A DNA stretch of 64,000 nt from Planctomycetaceae bacterium. Lineage in GTDB: Bacteria; Planctomycetota; Planctomycetia; Pirellulales; Pirellulaceae. Below, piece after piece: positions 63,685-64,000 of the stretch. The notes under the pieces are model-generated. The model saw only the letters and a list, made by a program, of their open reading frames with translations, did no database searches and was not told the origin of the DNA. Location of the stretch: positions 1 to 64,000 of the forward strand of contig JAEUIQ010000101.1 of assembly GCA_016794985.1 (NCBI GenBank), given 5' to 3'. Numbering within the stretch: position 1 is the first letter of the stretch; each line of letters starts with the position of its first letter. Made by a program: the position numbers and the translations under genes.

Positions 63685-64000
63685 TGGTTTACTGTCTCCC
63701 AGGCCAGATTTTCCACCTAATCCAAACAGACTCGTGTTTTCCACTGTTTGCCCCAGGCAAAATCATTCGAGCGTAATTCTCGGCCCTGCCAAGCCGACCT
63801 GCATTCAGTCGCGAAAACGTTCCGAGCATCGACCAGAACGGGGACAACTCGCTTGGATTGAGCGTATCGTAGAAACCCGCCCACCCCAATCGGGCAGCAG
63901 TCGAAGAAGTGAATGGTTCTTGGGAAGTATCCGGGGATCTCGGACACATGGTCGATCGACTTGTGCTGAAGTTGTGTCCCGCTTGGCTCGGGGCTGCTGT
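63685..64000. other. Window end, no gene seen
   Basis: About 300 bp upstream of the 5-oxoprolinase. The frames here have no family features; any gene at the right edge is too short to call. Confidence 0.4.

Overview
The window looks like chromosomal DNA of a planctomycete, most likely Pirellulaceae-like. The support is a DUF1559 prepilin-like protein, Gfo/Idh/MocA oxidoreductases, two TIM-barrel sugar isomerases (one Tat-exported), a DUF4912 protein, a DUF6798-like membrane protein, large secreted TPR/HEAT proteins, frequent GTG/TTG starts and loosely spaced genes. No rRNA, transposase, integrase or phage gene was seen. The taxonomic call is inference from family content.

Layout. 1-764: a CRISPR array with type I-C-like repeats (11 units, 10 spacers) that probably continues off the left edge; no cas gene is in the window. 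949-2044: a small BamE-like membrane protein, then about 800 bp of non-coding DNA with an 85-bp tandem repeat carrying terminator-like hairpins. 2045-12586: an oxidoreductase and HrpA helicase, a frameshifted small membrane protein, another membrane protein, an oxidoreductase/Nramp-like transporter pair and an aminotransferase. 12759-18543: rpoN (reverse), a sugar isomerase, tRNA-Arg(CCU) and a YdbS/YdbT-like pair of PH-domain membrane proteins. 19126-24447: a candidate 19-residue leader ORF, then apbE-hflX-AI-2E family exporter-truB with touching or overlapping ends. 24409-29526 (reverse): a Tat-exported isomerase, two DUF1538 (UmpAB-like) membrane proteins, a P-II-like protein, a tandem CBS protein and nadB, in one very tight run. 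29923-38567: a secreted protein, trpA, a ribbon-helix-helix protein, a DUF4912 protein, a DUF1559 protein and a HEAT-repeat membrane protein. 38762-45249: PDZ protein, aroB, a ribose-type ABC transporter ATPase and permease without a binding protein, and a GNAT acetyltransferase. 45292-49575: a DUF6798-like membrane protein (reverse), then groES-groEL with a sigma-54-type promoter upstream and a strong terminator downstream. 50065-64000: a secreted CXXCH protein, a WYL regulator, leuB, hppD, a YkgJ-like cysteine-cluster protein, a 1225-residue TPR protein and a fused 5-oxoprolinase.

Most genes are housekeeping: amino-acid and cofactor synthesis (trpA, aroB, leuB, nadB), tRNA and translation (truB, hflX, hrpA, tRNA-Arg), protein folding (groESL) and sigma-54. 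The parts that merit attention are the DUF1538/P-II/CBS cluster, the leader ORF in front of apbE, the two transporters with large soluble insertions, the sigma-54-like site ahead of groESL, the CRISPR array, and several families of intergenic repeats.
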